Assembly: GCA_018818905.1 (NCBI GenBank)
Contig: JAHIRA010000062.1
Location: 1 to 5,309 of the forward strand
Direction: 5' to 3'
Origin: Patescibacteria group bacterium
GTDB lineage: Bacteria > Patescibacteriota > JABMPQ01 > JAHIRA01
DNA: 5,309 nt
In this document: piece by piece, positions 1-4,588 of the stretch
Position numbering within the stretch: the first letter of the stretch is position 1
How the letters are laid out: every line of letters starts with the position of its first letter
Program-made: the position numbers and the translations under genes
The notes under the pieces: generated by a model
What the model was told of the DNA's origin: nothing
Seen by the model: only the letters and a program-made list of their open reading frames with translations
Database searches by the model: none

Positions 1-693
1 CAGATTGACGGTCCTGAGCAGTGGACATCCAGAGCTTATAGAACTGGAGTGGCAAGCGGTGCTGCTTGTGACCCGTTTGGCACTGATGCAATCAATAATT
101 GCTATGATCTGTCTACAGTGTCGGTAACTGGTTGCAGTGGCCCAACAGATTTGACTGTTGATTACGAGTATGAATATGATTTCAGCTATAATGCTGATGC
201 AACGGATGCAGGAGCTTATGTAGCTGATGATTGGACTGTTTTTGTCCAAGTTGAAGATGATAGTACAGAAGTAGGTTCCCTTTCGGAGACCTTCGAAATG
301 AATACCCTGAACGCACTTCAACCTGGTGGCGTTGTGATTGATTATGGAACTGTTGCTCTGGGCGCTAACTCATCTGAGCAAACAATGACAATTACCAACA
401 CCGGAAACAACGACTCACTCAATATTGAGAACTACGTAGACGCTGATATGACTTGCCTTCCAGGTGGTACAATTCCTGCAGCAAACGCAGCCATTACGGC
501 TACTAGCGGAAGTGGATATGTTGGTTTCCCACTTGTTGGTGCATCTCATGAAACACTAGAGCTTGATCTGGGCAAGGCTGTCCCAAGCGTGCCTGGTAGT
601 GATGTGAAAGATACCTATTACCGACTGACCATGCCCGCAACAGGTGTTAACGGTGCCTGTACAAATACTCTGTCACTCGTCGCTTCAAACTAG
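1..693 (+). CDS. C-terminal part of a secreted beta-rich surface protein (5' end outside window)
   Basis: The reading frame is open from base 1 (first codon CAG) to a TAG at 691-693, giving 230 visible residues. The true start lies upstream, and the GTG at 49 is probably just an internal valine codon. The sequence is rich in Thr, Ser, Asn, Asp, Gly and Ala and poor in Lys and Arg, as expected for an extracellular beta-sandwich protein. A segment around residues 111-140 (VIDYGTVALGANSSEQ, then TITNTGN) resembles the 'similar-to-F-G-x-V..G' and 'V-x-N-T-G' pattern of Ig-like/Hydin-type surface modules and of CPR fibre-like proteins. Five cysteines are scattered through it. I see no C-terminal membrane anchor or LPXTG signal, so the visible end gives no clue to attachment. 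The specific function is not recognisable. 'Surface protein' is inferred from composition and motif style. A strong terminator follows 20 bases downstream, so it ends its transcription unit. Confidence 0.8.
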   Translation, partial: QIDGPEQWTSRAYRTGVASGAACDPFGTDAINNCYDLSTVSVTGCSGPTDLTVDYEYEYDFSYNADATDAGAYVADDWTVFVQVEDDSTEVGSLSETFEMNTLNALQPGGVVIDYGTVALGANSSEQTMTITNTGNNDSLNIENYVDADMTCLPGGTIPAANAAITATSGSGYVGFPLVGASHETLELDLGKAVPSVPGSDVKDTYYRLTMPATGVNGACTNTLSLVASN

Positions 694-713
694 ACTCTAG
701 TTTAGTCGACATA

Positions 714-746
714 AAAAGCCCGCCAAATTGGCGGGCTTTTGTTTTT
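714..746 (+). terminator. Rho-independent terminator of the surface-protein gene
   Basis: The GC-rich arms GCCCGCC (718-724) and GGCGGGC (730-736) form a perfect 7-bp stem around a 5-base loop. The flanking AAAA (714-717) and TTTT (737-740) extend it to 11 bp, and a further T5 run lies at 742-746. The hairpin sits 20 bases after the TAG of the upstream gene. Read on the other strand it is followed by a T-run too (complement of 713-717), so it could also stop read-through from the convergent minus-strand gene. Confidence 0.93.
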
Positions 747-870
747 GCTAGTTTTTCTTTCTCTTCGAGGAAGTTTGTCTATTGGGGGATAATTTTTTGG
801 GGCTCAATCCTTCTATTATTGGTTGATCAGCAATATTGTCTATGAAACAGAGTTACTTTACTAGTGATTA

Positions 871-936
871 TCAAATAGACACTGACCTAGAATAAAAAAG
901 AACCAAGAGACCTGGTTCTAATATTTGTCTATTTGA
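871..936. repeat. 11-bp inverted repeat enclosing the minus-strand terminator
   Basis: TCAAATAGACA at 871-881 is the exact reverse complement of TGTCTATTTGA at 926-936. The two arms are 44 bases apart and enclose the terminator hairpin at 899-919. The transcript could fold into a larger nested structure. The arms are AT-rich, so chance is possible. No function is assigned. Confidence 0.5.
894..919 (-). terminator. Rho-independent terminator of the minus-strand membrane-protein gene
   Basis: On the minus strand, AGAACCA (complement of 913-919) pairs with TGGTTCT (complement of 899-905) around a 7-base loop. The stem runs into a T6 tract (complement of 894-899). It lies about 25 bases past the TAG of the gene at 945-1286, which is the expected position for its terminator. 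On the plus strand the hairpin is not followed by a T-run, so it should act in one direction only. Confidence 0.85.
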
Positions 937-944
937 AAGCAGAG

Positions 945-1286
945 CTAGTATCGGACTAACGCGATTATGACCACCACTAGAAAGGCCAAGAGGACGCTGT
1001 AGAGAACAATTCTAACTCGGTCATATTCTCTTTTGAAAGCACTATAGGGCACATCATAGGTTCCTTTTTTGTTCCTGGTAGAAAGACTGGCAAAGGACTC
1101 GGCTGGCTTTTTGGTAATTAGAGTCGGTAGCATGCGAGGGTTAGAGGTGATAACAAAGAGGTGAATAAGTGTCGAGGCAGCAAAGCCCAGCGCAAAGCCC
1201 CAAATTAGCTGATGCCTTAGAAGGGCAGATATGGTAATATTAATATTGTAGGCTATGTTTTGTAGACTGAAAATAAAGTTGTCCAT
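945..1286 (-). CDS. small two-TM membrane protein of unknown function
   Basis: This 113-residue ORF runs from ATG (1286-1284) to TAG (947-945). I do not recognise the family. Two hydrophobic helices are visible: one at about residues 27-47, preceded by RHQLIWGFALGF, and one at about 93-111 (LYSVLLAFLVVVIIALV), ending RY at the C-terminus. Between them is a polar, basic loop of about 45 residues (49-92) containing NPRMLP, KKPAES and FKREYDRVR. The gene is supported by its own promoter, a consistent membrane-protein pattern and a well-placed terminator. It is divergent from lepB with 14 bp between the start codons. The -10 element TATGAT lies so close that transcription would begin at about the A of the ATG, giving a leaderless mRNA. 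The neighbourhood hints at an envelope role, but no function can be given. Confidence 0.75.
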   Translation of the reverse strand: MDNFIFSLQNIAYNINITISALLRHQLIWGFALGFAASTLIHLFVITSNPRMLPTLITKKPAESFASLSTRNKKGTYDVPYSAFKREYDRVRIVLYSVLLAFLVVVIIALVRY

Positions 1287-1297
1287 AAAAATATCAT
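1263..1297 (+). promoter_or_regulatory. lepB: probable promoter of lepB, overlapping the divergent promoter
   Basis: Two alternative -10 elements lie just before the lepB ATG at 1301. TAAAAA (1286-1291) is 17 bp downstream of TAGACT (1263-1268; 4 of 6 match TTGACA), and this pair would start RNA about 2-3 bases before the ATG. TATCAT (1292-1297) overlaps the minus-strand -10 but would start RNA at or just after the ATG, so the first option fits better. There is no Shine-Dalgarno sequence, which is consistent with a leaderless or near-leaderless message. Confidence 0.35.
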
Positions 1298-1321
1298 AGC
1301 ATGTTTTTGTCTAGTACACAA
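1293..1321 (-). promoter_or_regulatory. leaderless promoter of the minus-strand membrane-protein gene
   Basis: On the minus strand, TTGTGT (complement of 1316-1321) is followed after 17 bp by TATGAT (complement of 1293-1298). The -10 ends 6 bases before the ATG at 1286, so the predicted start of transcription falls on the first base of the start codon. The -35 half lies inside the beginning of the lepB coding region. Confidence 0.55.
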
Positions 1322-1822
1322 AGATACTTTGAGCGTGTTATTCTGATTGTTATCCAGTTTTTTTTGCTGGCCACTTTCATCAGATTCTTTGTTTTAAGCC
1401 CAGCTTTGGTCAATGGTCAGTCAATGGAAAACACACTTTTTGACAACAATTTCATCTTGGTTAATAAGATGATTTACATAGTTCATGCTCCAGAGAGGTT
1501 TGATGTTGTTCAGGCTATTAGCCCTAATAGTCCTGATGTGCTTTTGGTTAAGAGAATTATAGGTCTTCCTGGAGAATCAATTATCTTCAGAGAAAGAAAG
1601 GTTTTTATTAGAAATCAGCTAGGAGATGAATACGAATTGCTTGAGCCGTATCTGCCGGAAGGGGAGGAAACAATTTTCAAAGAAGGTCAAGCCAGAGAGT
1701 TTCTTATCCCAGAAGATCACTATTTTATTATGGGAGACAATAGAAATTTTAGCACGGATTCCCGTAAATTTGGGCCGATTCATAGGCGGCTTGTTAATGG
1801 ATTGGTGTTAAAGATTGAATAG
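1301..1822 (+). CDS. lepB: signal peptidase I
   Basis: This type I signal peptidase (S26 family) is a membrane-bound Ser/Lys protease that removes signal peptides from proteins exported by Sec or Tat. It has 173 residues, the compact length seen in Gram-positive and CPR enzymes. A single N-terminal membrane anchor spans about residues 12-32. The catalytic boxes are all present: GQSMENTL with the nucleophile Ser41; VKRIIGLPGE with the general base Lys84; and GDNR (145-148) followed by S-T-D-S-R (151-155). FDVV (67-70) stands where GDIVV usually lies. Asn44 replaces the proline common in SMxPT, and the catalytic residues are unaffected. The ATG at 1301 gives the expected short cytoplasmic N-terminus. 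There is no ribosome-binding site upstream, and the divergent gene starts 14 bp away. Its likely substrates include surface proteins like the one at the left end of the window, which is an inference. Confidence 0.95.
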   Translation: MFLSSTQRYFERVILIVIQFFLLATFIRFFVLSPALVNGQSMENTLFDNNFILVNKMIYIVHAPERFDVVQAISPNSPDVLLVKRIIGLPGESIIFRERKVFIRNQLGDEYELLEPYLPEGEETIFKEGQAREFLIPEDHYFIMGDNRNFSTDSRKFGPIHRRLVNGLVLKIE

Positions 1823-1846
1823 AGAGATTATTGTAGATAGATTATC

Positions 1847-1874
1847 TTGACATTTGGTCAGAGTACGCTATAAT
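1847..1874 (+). promoter_or_regulatory. perfect-consensus sigma70-type promoter
   Basis: TTGACA (1847-1852), a 16-bp spacer and TATAAT (1869-1874) match both hexamers in all 12 positions. RNA would start near 1881. It lies 24 bases after the lepB stop and points towards secE. The next thing transcribed is the UUCG-capped hairpin at 1884-1905, so this promoter either feeds a very short terminated RNA or gives the secE-nusG mRNA a 5'-terminal stem-loop. Confidence 0.8.
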
Positions 1875-1883
1875 AACACCATA

Positions 1884-1905
1884 AAGAGCCCTTCGGGGCC
1901 TTTTT
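1884..1905 (+). terminator. UUCG-capped hairpin with a T5 tail (terminator or 5' stem-loop)
   Basis: GCCC (1888-1891) and GGGC (1896-1899) pair around a TTCG tetraloop (1892-1895), the very stable C(UUCG)G type. Beyond a single bulged A1887, G1886 pairs with C1900 and the A's at 1883-1885 pair with T's at 1901-1903. The T-run is 1901-1905. It could terminate lepB read-through, whose stop is 62 bases upstream, but it also starts only 2-3 bases after the predicted start point of the 1847-1874 promoter. Confidence 0.6.
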
Positions 1906-1921
1906 AAAAACCTTGAAAATC

Positions 1922-1930
1922 TGCTATAAT
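1922..1930 (+). promoter_or_regulatory. extended -10 promoter for secE-nusG
   Basis: TG-C-TATAAT at 1922-1930 is a perfect extended -10 element with RNA starting near 1937. No good -35 sits 16-18 bp upstream (that stretch is the T/A-rich tail of the hairpin), but extended -10 promoters do not need one. The TTGAAA at 1913-1918 is only 6 bp away and cannot be the -35. The predicted leader to the secE ATG is about 58 bases and contains a weak CTGG/TCAG hairpin around 1943-1955. Confidence 0.65.
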
Positions 1931-1994
1931 GAGTTAGAAGGGCTGGTAAAATCAGTCTCTTTGTTCAAATTCTTATTATATTAACAAGTTTACT

Positions 1995-2192
1995 ATGGAA
2001 TTTAGTCTCACCAATAACAAAGCTGTTACTTTTTTGAAAGAAGCTCGCGTTGAGCTTGGCAAGGTTGTGTGGCCAACCAAAAAGGAATTGATTCGTCATA
2101 CTCTCATTGTTATTGGGATGTCACTGGCTACGGCGTTTTATCTGGGTGTTCTGGACTTTATTTTCAATATTGTTCTCGAGAAATTAATCTAA
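1995..2192 (+). CDS. secE: preprotein translocase subunit SecE
   Basis: SecE is the small essential subunit that clamps the SecY channel of the Sec translocon in the cytoplasmic membrane. The 65-residue protein has the minimal single-helix bacterial form. It has an amphipathic N-terminal helix with the signature FLKEARVELGKVVWPTKKEL (13-32), containing the near-invariant V-W-P, then one transmembrane helix at about 36-60 ending in the usual V-x-D-F-x-F pattern. It lies 16 bases upstream of nusG, the universal bacterial arrangement, and the two are surely co-transcribed from the promoters before it. The ATG at 1995 gives the normal length, with no Shine-Dalgarno sequence in front. Confidence 0.97.
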   Translation: MEFSLTNNKAVTFLKEARVELGKVVWPTKKELIRHTLIVIGMSLATAFYLGVLDFIFNIVLEKLI

Positions 2193-2208
2193 TTTATTAT
2201 TATTTCCT

Positions 2209-2754
2209 ATGCCTAAGCAAGTTAGTGGTCAAGAAAAAGCTTGGTATGTATTGCATACATATTCCGGTTATGAAGAAAACGTAGCCGAGAACCTTAATCA
2301 GAGAATCGAGTCCATGAATATGAAGGACAAGATTTTTAATGTTCTGGTTCCCAAAGAAAAGAAGATCAAAATCAGAAACGGTAAGCGCCATATTGTGGAA
2401 GAGAAAATTTACCCAGGTTATGTGCTGGTAGAAATGATTGTAACCGATGATTCTTGGTACGTGGTTCGAAACACTCCTAATGTCACTGGTTTTGTGGGTT
2501 CCGGAACGGTGCCGACTCCTGTCTCTCAGGGTGAGATTGAGTCACTACAAAAGAGAATGGGCATAGAAGAACCTAAGTACAAAATTGATGTTAGTGTTGG
2601 TGAGTCTATCAAGGTGGTCGATGGTCCCTTCAAAGACTTCGATGGCCGTGTTGATTCTATTGATGAAGAGAAAGGTAAAGTCAAGGTTCTGGTAAATATG
2701 TTTGGTCGTGAAACTCCAGTTGAGCTTGATTTCTTGCAAATAAAGAAGTTATAA
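2209..2754 (+). CDS. nusG: transcription termination/antitermination protein NusG
   Basis: NusG binds the RNA polymerase clamp helices and couples elongation to Rho termination or to the leading ribosome. The 181-residue protein has the standard two-domain layout. The NGN domain (about 10-105) starts with the hallmark WYVLHTYSGYE (12-22) and contains YPGYVLVEM (68-76) and VRNTPNVTGFVG (86-97). The C-terminal KOW domain (about 128-181) has VGESIKVVDGPFKDFDG (130-146) and VNMFGRETPVELDF (162-175). There is no domain II insertion. The start ATG at 2209 follows a pyrimidine-rich stretch (TATTTCCT) rather than a Shine-Dalgarno sequence. The downstream lipid gene begins 13 bases after the TAA, implying one operon. 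Confidence 0.98.
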   Translation: MPKQVSGQEKAWYVLHTYSGYEENVAENLNQRIESMNMKDKIFNVLVPKEKKIKIRNGKRHIVEEKIYPGYVLVEMIVTDDSWYVVRNTPNVTGFVGSGTVPTPVSQGEIESLQKRMGIEEPKYKIDVSVGESIKVVDGPFKDFDGRVDSIDEEKGKVKVLVNMFGRETPVELDFLQIKKL

Positions 2755-2767
2755 TCAGACGTTGCCT

Positions 2768-3316
2768 ATGTGGCTGTTTGTTCTTAAGTTTCTGTGGCTA
2801 ATTGTCCCGGGAGCTGTCGCAAACATGGCTCCAATTTTGGCCAAGAACCATCTTAATTTTTTGGCCAAGCCAATAGACGGAGGGAGAACTTTTAAAGGAA
2901 AGCCCATTTTTGGCAGTCACAAAACTTGGCGAGGGTTGATAACCGGATCCATCGTTGGTCTTCTGGCCGGAGCGCTTCAGGGTTATCTGTATCATGCTTA
3001 TCCTGCTATCCGAGAAATCTCAATTGTTGATTTTGACCTGATTCCAGGATGGTTTCTAGGTTTTCTGATGGGGTTTGGAGCCTTGGTGGGGGACGCGGTG
3101 AGAAGTTTTTTCAAAAGAAGAGTCGGGGTTGCTCCCGGCAAGCCTTTCTTTCCGTGGGATCAGCTTGATAGTTTCATTGGAGCTGTAATCTTTGTTCTTC
3201 CGTTTGTTCGTTTACCGTGGCAAATATTGGTCTTTGGTATAATAGGAGTGCCGCTAGTTCATATTATAAGCAACTTCTTCGGTTATCTTCTGGGTCTCAA
3301 AAAAACCATTATTTAA
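2768..3316 (+). CDS. carS: CDP-archaeol synthase (CarS/DUF46) family membrane CTP-transferase
   Basis: CarS in archaea transfers CMP from CTP to unsaturated archaetidic acid, making CDP-archaeol for polar lipid synthesis; it is a relative of bacterial CdsA. This 182-residue protein has the family's size and about five hydrophobic helices (about 3-25, 57-75, 93-111, 136-156, 153-177). Family-type motifs on the cytoplasmic loops are PIDGGRTFKGKPIFG (35-49) running into HKTWRG (51-56), GD at 108-109, SFFKRRVG (113-120) and DQLD (131-134). The CdsA C-terminal signature is absent. I chose the ATG at 2768; a TTG two codons earlier is less likely. It lies 13 bases after nusG and 30 before rplK. The family call is firm from motifs. 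The substrate (ether archaetidic acid or ordinary phosphatidic acid) cannot be told from the window. Confidence 0.85.
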   Translation: MWLFVLKFLWLIVPGAVANMAPILAKNHLNFLAKPIDGGRTFKGKPIFGSHKTWRGLITGSIVGLLAGALQGYLYHAYPAIREISIVDFDLIPGWFLGFLMGFGALVGDAVRSFFKRRVGVAPGKPFFPWDQLDSFIGAVIFVLPFVRLPWQILVFGIIGVPLVHIISNFFGYLLGLKKTII

Positions 3317-3346
3317 TTTTTTAGTAAGTTTATTTAATTCACTTTT

Positions 3347-3772
3347 ATGTCAAAAGAAGTCAAAACAGTTGTGAAGCTTCAGATTCCTGCCGGGAAAGCC
3401 AATCCTGCTCCTCCAGTTGGTCCAGCCTTGGGTCAGCACGGTCTTAATATCCAGGAATTTTGTACTGCTTTTAATGATAAAACTAAGGATGAGGGTGGCA
3501 ACATTATCCCTGTAGAAATCACTGTCTATGAAGACAGAAGCTTTGATTTTATTACCAAAACTCCTCCTGCTGCTGAGCTGATCAAAAAAGCTGCCGGTCT
3601 ACCCAAGGGTTCTGGAGTGCCCAACAAAGAAAAAGTCGGTAAACTGACCAAAGCCCAAGTTAAAGATATTGCCGAGAAAAAAATGCCAGATCTGAACGCC
3701 AATGATATTGACGCTGCGATGAAAATTGTGGCTGGAACCGCTAGAAGTATGGGCGTGACAGTCGAGGACTAG
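3347..3772 (+). CDS. rplK: 50S ribosomal protein L11
   Basis: L11 binds the GTPase-associated region of 23S rRNA at the base of the L7/L12 stalk and takes part in factor-dependent GTP hydrolysis. The 141-residue protein is of normal length. The N-terminal domain carries [20 protein letters not shown] (10-29) and [10 protein letters not shown] (30-39), including the prolines that contact thiostrepton-class antibiotics. The C-terminal rRNA-binding domain includes [19 protein letters not shown] and ends [11 protein letters not shown] (131-141). It has no Shine-Dalgarno sequence (CACTTTT precedes the ATG). It follows the carS-like gene by 30 bases instead of nusG directly, and is separated from rplA by another gene and two hairpins, unlike the usual rplK-rplA pair. 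Confidence 0.98.
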   Translation: MSKEVKTVVKLQIPAGKANPAPPVGPALGQHGLNIQEFCTAFNDKTKDEGGNIIPVEITVYEDRSFDFITKTPPAAELIKKAAGLPKGSGVPNKEKVGKLTKAQVKDIAEKKMPDLNANDIDAAMKIVAGTARSMGVTVED

Positions 3773-3796
3773 ATTAGAAGTCAAAATAGCTATATA

Positions 3797-3824
3797 TTGG
3801 CTCCAACCTCCCGGTTGGAGCCAA
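3797..3824 (+). other. perfect 12-bp hairpin after rplK, without a T-run
   Basis: TTGGCTCCAACC (3797-3808) and GGTTGGAGCCAA (3813-3824) are exact reverse complements separated by a 4-base loop TCCC. The hairpin starts 25 bases after the rplK stop. On neither strand is it followed by a T-tract, so it is not a canonical intrinsic terminator. It could be a weak terminator, an mRNA 3'-end stability element for the secE-nusG-carS-rplK message, or an RNA processing site. Confidence 0.75.
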
Positions 3825-3860
3825 CAAAAGACATTCATTTGACATTTATCATTACTACGT

Positions 3861-4427
3861 ATGTTTGTTTCTTGGTCAAAAAAAGTTACCGCTAAGATTT
3901 TTCCGGATGGAGGCTTTTTGGCCTTGAATTCCTGGGGATTTAACCCCAATAGACTAACAGCCATTTCGGCTGTTTTTAAAATTCTGGCGAGTTACTTCTT
4001 TCTGACAGGAAATATTGTTCTTGGTGGAGTCTGTATTATATTAGATTACTTTTTTGATTTCTTGGACGGTGGAGTGGCTAGAAGAACCGGACAAGTGACC
4101 AGGAGGGGAGGGATTTATGACTTTGTCTCAGATCGGATCTTGCGTGAGTTTTGGATTGCTGCTTTGGCTTATTCTGGGGCTATTTCTTTTAATCTGGCTT
4201 TCTGGGTGATTATGGTCGATATGTTTTCTTATTTCATTAACGATTATGCTGAGCTCAATAAACTAAAACAGATAGAATGGATGCCGGCCAATATCAAGTT
4301 TATTATCTTTGGAGTCTTCACGGGCTTCTTGAATATTTTCTTCTTGATTGGCATTTTTGTGAATAGTTTTTTGACCCTGGTGAATGTTGCTTCTTTGGTG
4401 ATTTTGAATAAGGAGGACAAGAAGTAG
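3861..4427 (+). CDS. CDP-alcohol phosphatidyltransferase family protein
   Basis: Enzymes of this family displace CMP from a CDP-linked lipid with an alcohol (glycerol-3-phosphate, serine, inositol phosphate) to make a polar lipid. The 188-residue protein has the complete active-site signature D-x2-D-G-x2-A-R-x8-G-x3-D-x3-D: Asp66, Asp69, Gly70, Ala73, Arg74, Gly83, Asp87, Asp91. These residues bind two divalent metals and the CDP group. NPNRLTAIS (28-36) before the first helix is the usual family N-terminus. About six hydrophobic helices follow the pattern of the family. The substrate alcohol is not deducible: a PgsA-, PssA- or archaeal AIPS/archaetidylserine-type role are all possible. It lies two genes after the CarS-like enzyme, whose product class is its substrate class. 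Strong hairpins flank it on both sides. A TTGACA at 3839 lacks a matching -10 before the ATG. Confidence 0.9.
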   Translation: MFVSWSKKVTAKIFPDGGFLALNSWGFNPNRLTAISAVFKILASYFFLTGNIVLGGVCIILDYFFDFLDGGVARRTGQVTRRGGIYDFVSDRILREFWIAALAYSGAISFNLAFWVIMVDMFSYFINDYAELNKLKQIEWMPANIKFIIFGVFTGFLNIFFLIGIFVNSFLTLVNVASLVILNKEDKK

Positions 4428-4437
4428 TTTTCTAATT

Positions 4438-4480
4438 TTTCAAGAATAGTTCTCTGATTTTTGTAGAAACCATCTTGAAA
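4438..4480 (+). other. bipartite hairpin downstream of the phosphatidyltransferase gene
   Basis: TTTCAAGA (4438-4445) pairs exactly with TCTTGAAA (4473-4480). Inside, after a small internal loop, GTTCT (4449-4453) can pair with AGAA and C (4465-4470, one bulged A), leaving an 11-base loop. It starts 11 bases after the stop codon of the gene at 3861-4427 and ends 13 bases before the rplA promoter -35. No proper T-run follows, so it is either a weak terminator or a 3' stability structure. Confidence 0.45.
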
Positions 4481-4493
4481 TATCTATATATAT

Positions 4494-4523
4494 TTGATAA
4501 AGTAGTTGGTACTCATCTATAAT
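4494..4523 (+). promoter_or_regulatory. rplA: promoter of rplA
   Basis: TTGATA (4494-4499) and TATAAT (4518-4523) are separated by 18 bp, matching 5 of 6 and 6 of 6 consensus positions. RNA would start near 4530, giving a leader of about 60 bases that begins shortly before the L1-site-like hairpin. It gives rplA transcription that does not depend on rplK. Confidence 0.8.
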
Positions 4524-4549
4524 AAGAGATGGGGAATTATTATTAATTT

Positions 4550-4576
4550 GTGGGAGCCAAATGGCGTTTGAACCAC
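4550..4576 (+). promoter_or_regulatory. rplA: ribosomal protein L1 leader (autoregulatory L1-binding site)
   Basis: The leader folds into two short helices around an asymmetric internal loop. GTGG (4550-4553) pairs with CCAC (4573-4576). GCC (4556-4558) pairs with GGC (4563-4565) around the loop AAAT. The internal loop has GA (4554-4555) on one side and GTTTGAA (4566-4572) on the other. The strings GTGGGAG and TTGAA...CCAC are those of the L1-stalk site in bacterial 23S rRNA as I remember it, which mRNA leaders of L1 operons are known to mimic. The hairpin ends 3-4 bases before the AAAGGA ribosome-binding site, so bound L1 would block initiation on its own mRNA. The fold and motif are seen in the sequence; the repression is inferred from the known E. 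coli and archaeal cases. Confidence 0.8.
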
Positions 4577-4577
4577 G

Positions 4578-4583
4578 AAAGGA
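4578..4583 (+). promoter_or_regulatory. rplA: Shine-Dalgarno sequence of rplA, which decides the start
   Basis: AAAGGA at 4578-4583 lies 5 bases before the ATG at 4589. This selects the ATG over the in-frame GTG at 4550, which is part of the L1-site hairpin. It is the only clear Shine-Dalgarno sequence in front of a gene in this window. Confidence 0.7.
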
Positions 4584-4588
4584 AAACT

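Noticed and set aside
757..773. Second terminator-like hairpin (CTTTCTC-TTC-GAGGAAG) after the main terminator
   Set aside because: It has a 7-bp stem with one G-T pair and only three T's behind it; it is too weak to call next to the strong terminator at 714-746.
1936..1980. tRNA gene before secE (a GTTCAAATT string resembles a T-loop)
   Set aside because: No acceptor stem, D-arm or anticodon arm can be formed around it; the T-loop-like string is chance.
3839..3865. TTGACA at 3839 as the -35 of a promoter for the phosphatidyltransferase gene
   Set aside because: The only -10-like hexamer at usable distance (TATGTT, 3860-3865) overlaps the start codon and would start RNA inside the gene, with no good alternative start downstream.
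3599..3964. Minus-strand 121-codon ORF across the rplK end and the phosphatidyltransferase start
   Set aside because: It is antisense to two well-supported genes, contains the hairpin sequence, and shows no recognisable protein features.
4550..4588. N-terminal extension of L1 starting at the in-frame GTG at 4550
   Set aside because: The extra 13 residues overlap the L1-site hairpin, the GTG has no Shine-Dalgarno sequence, and the ATG at 4589 has one and gives the normal L1 length.
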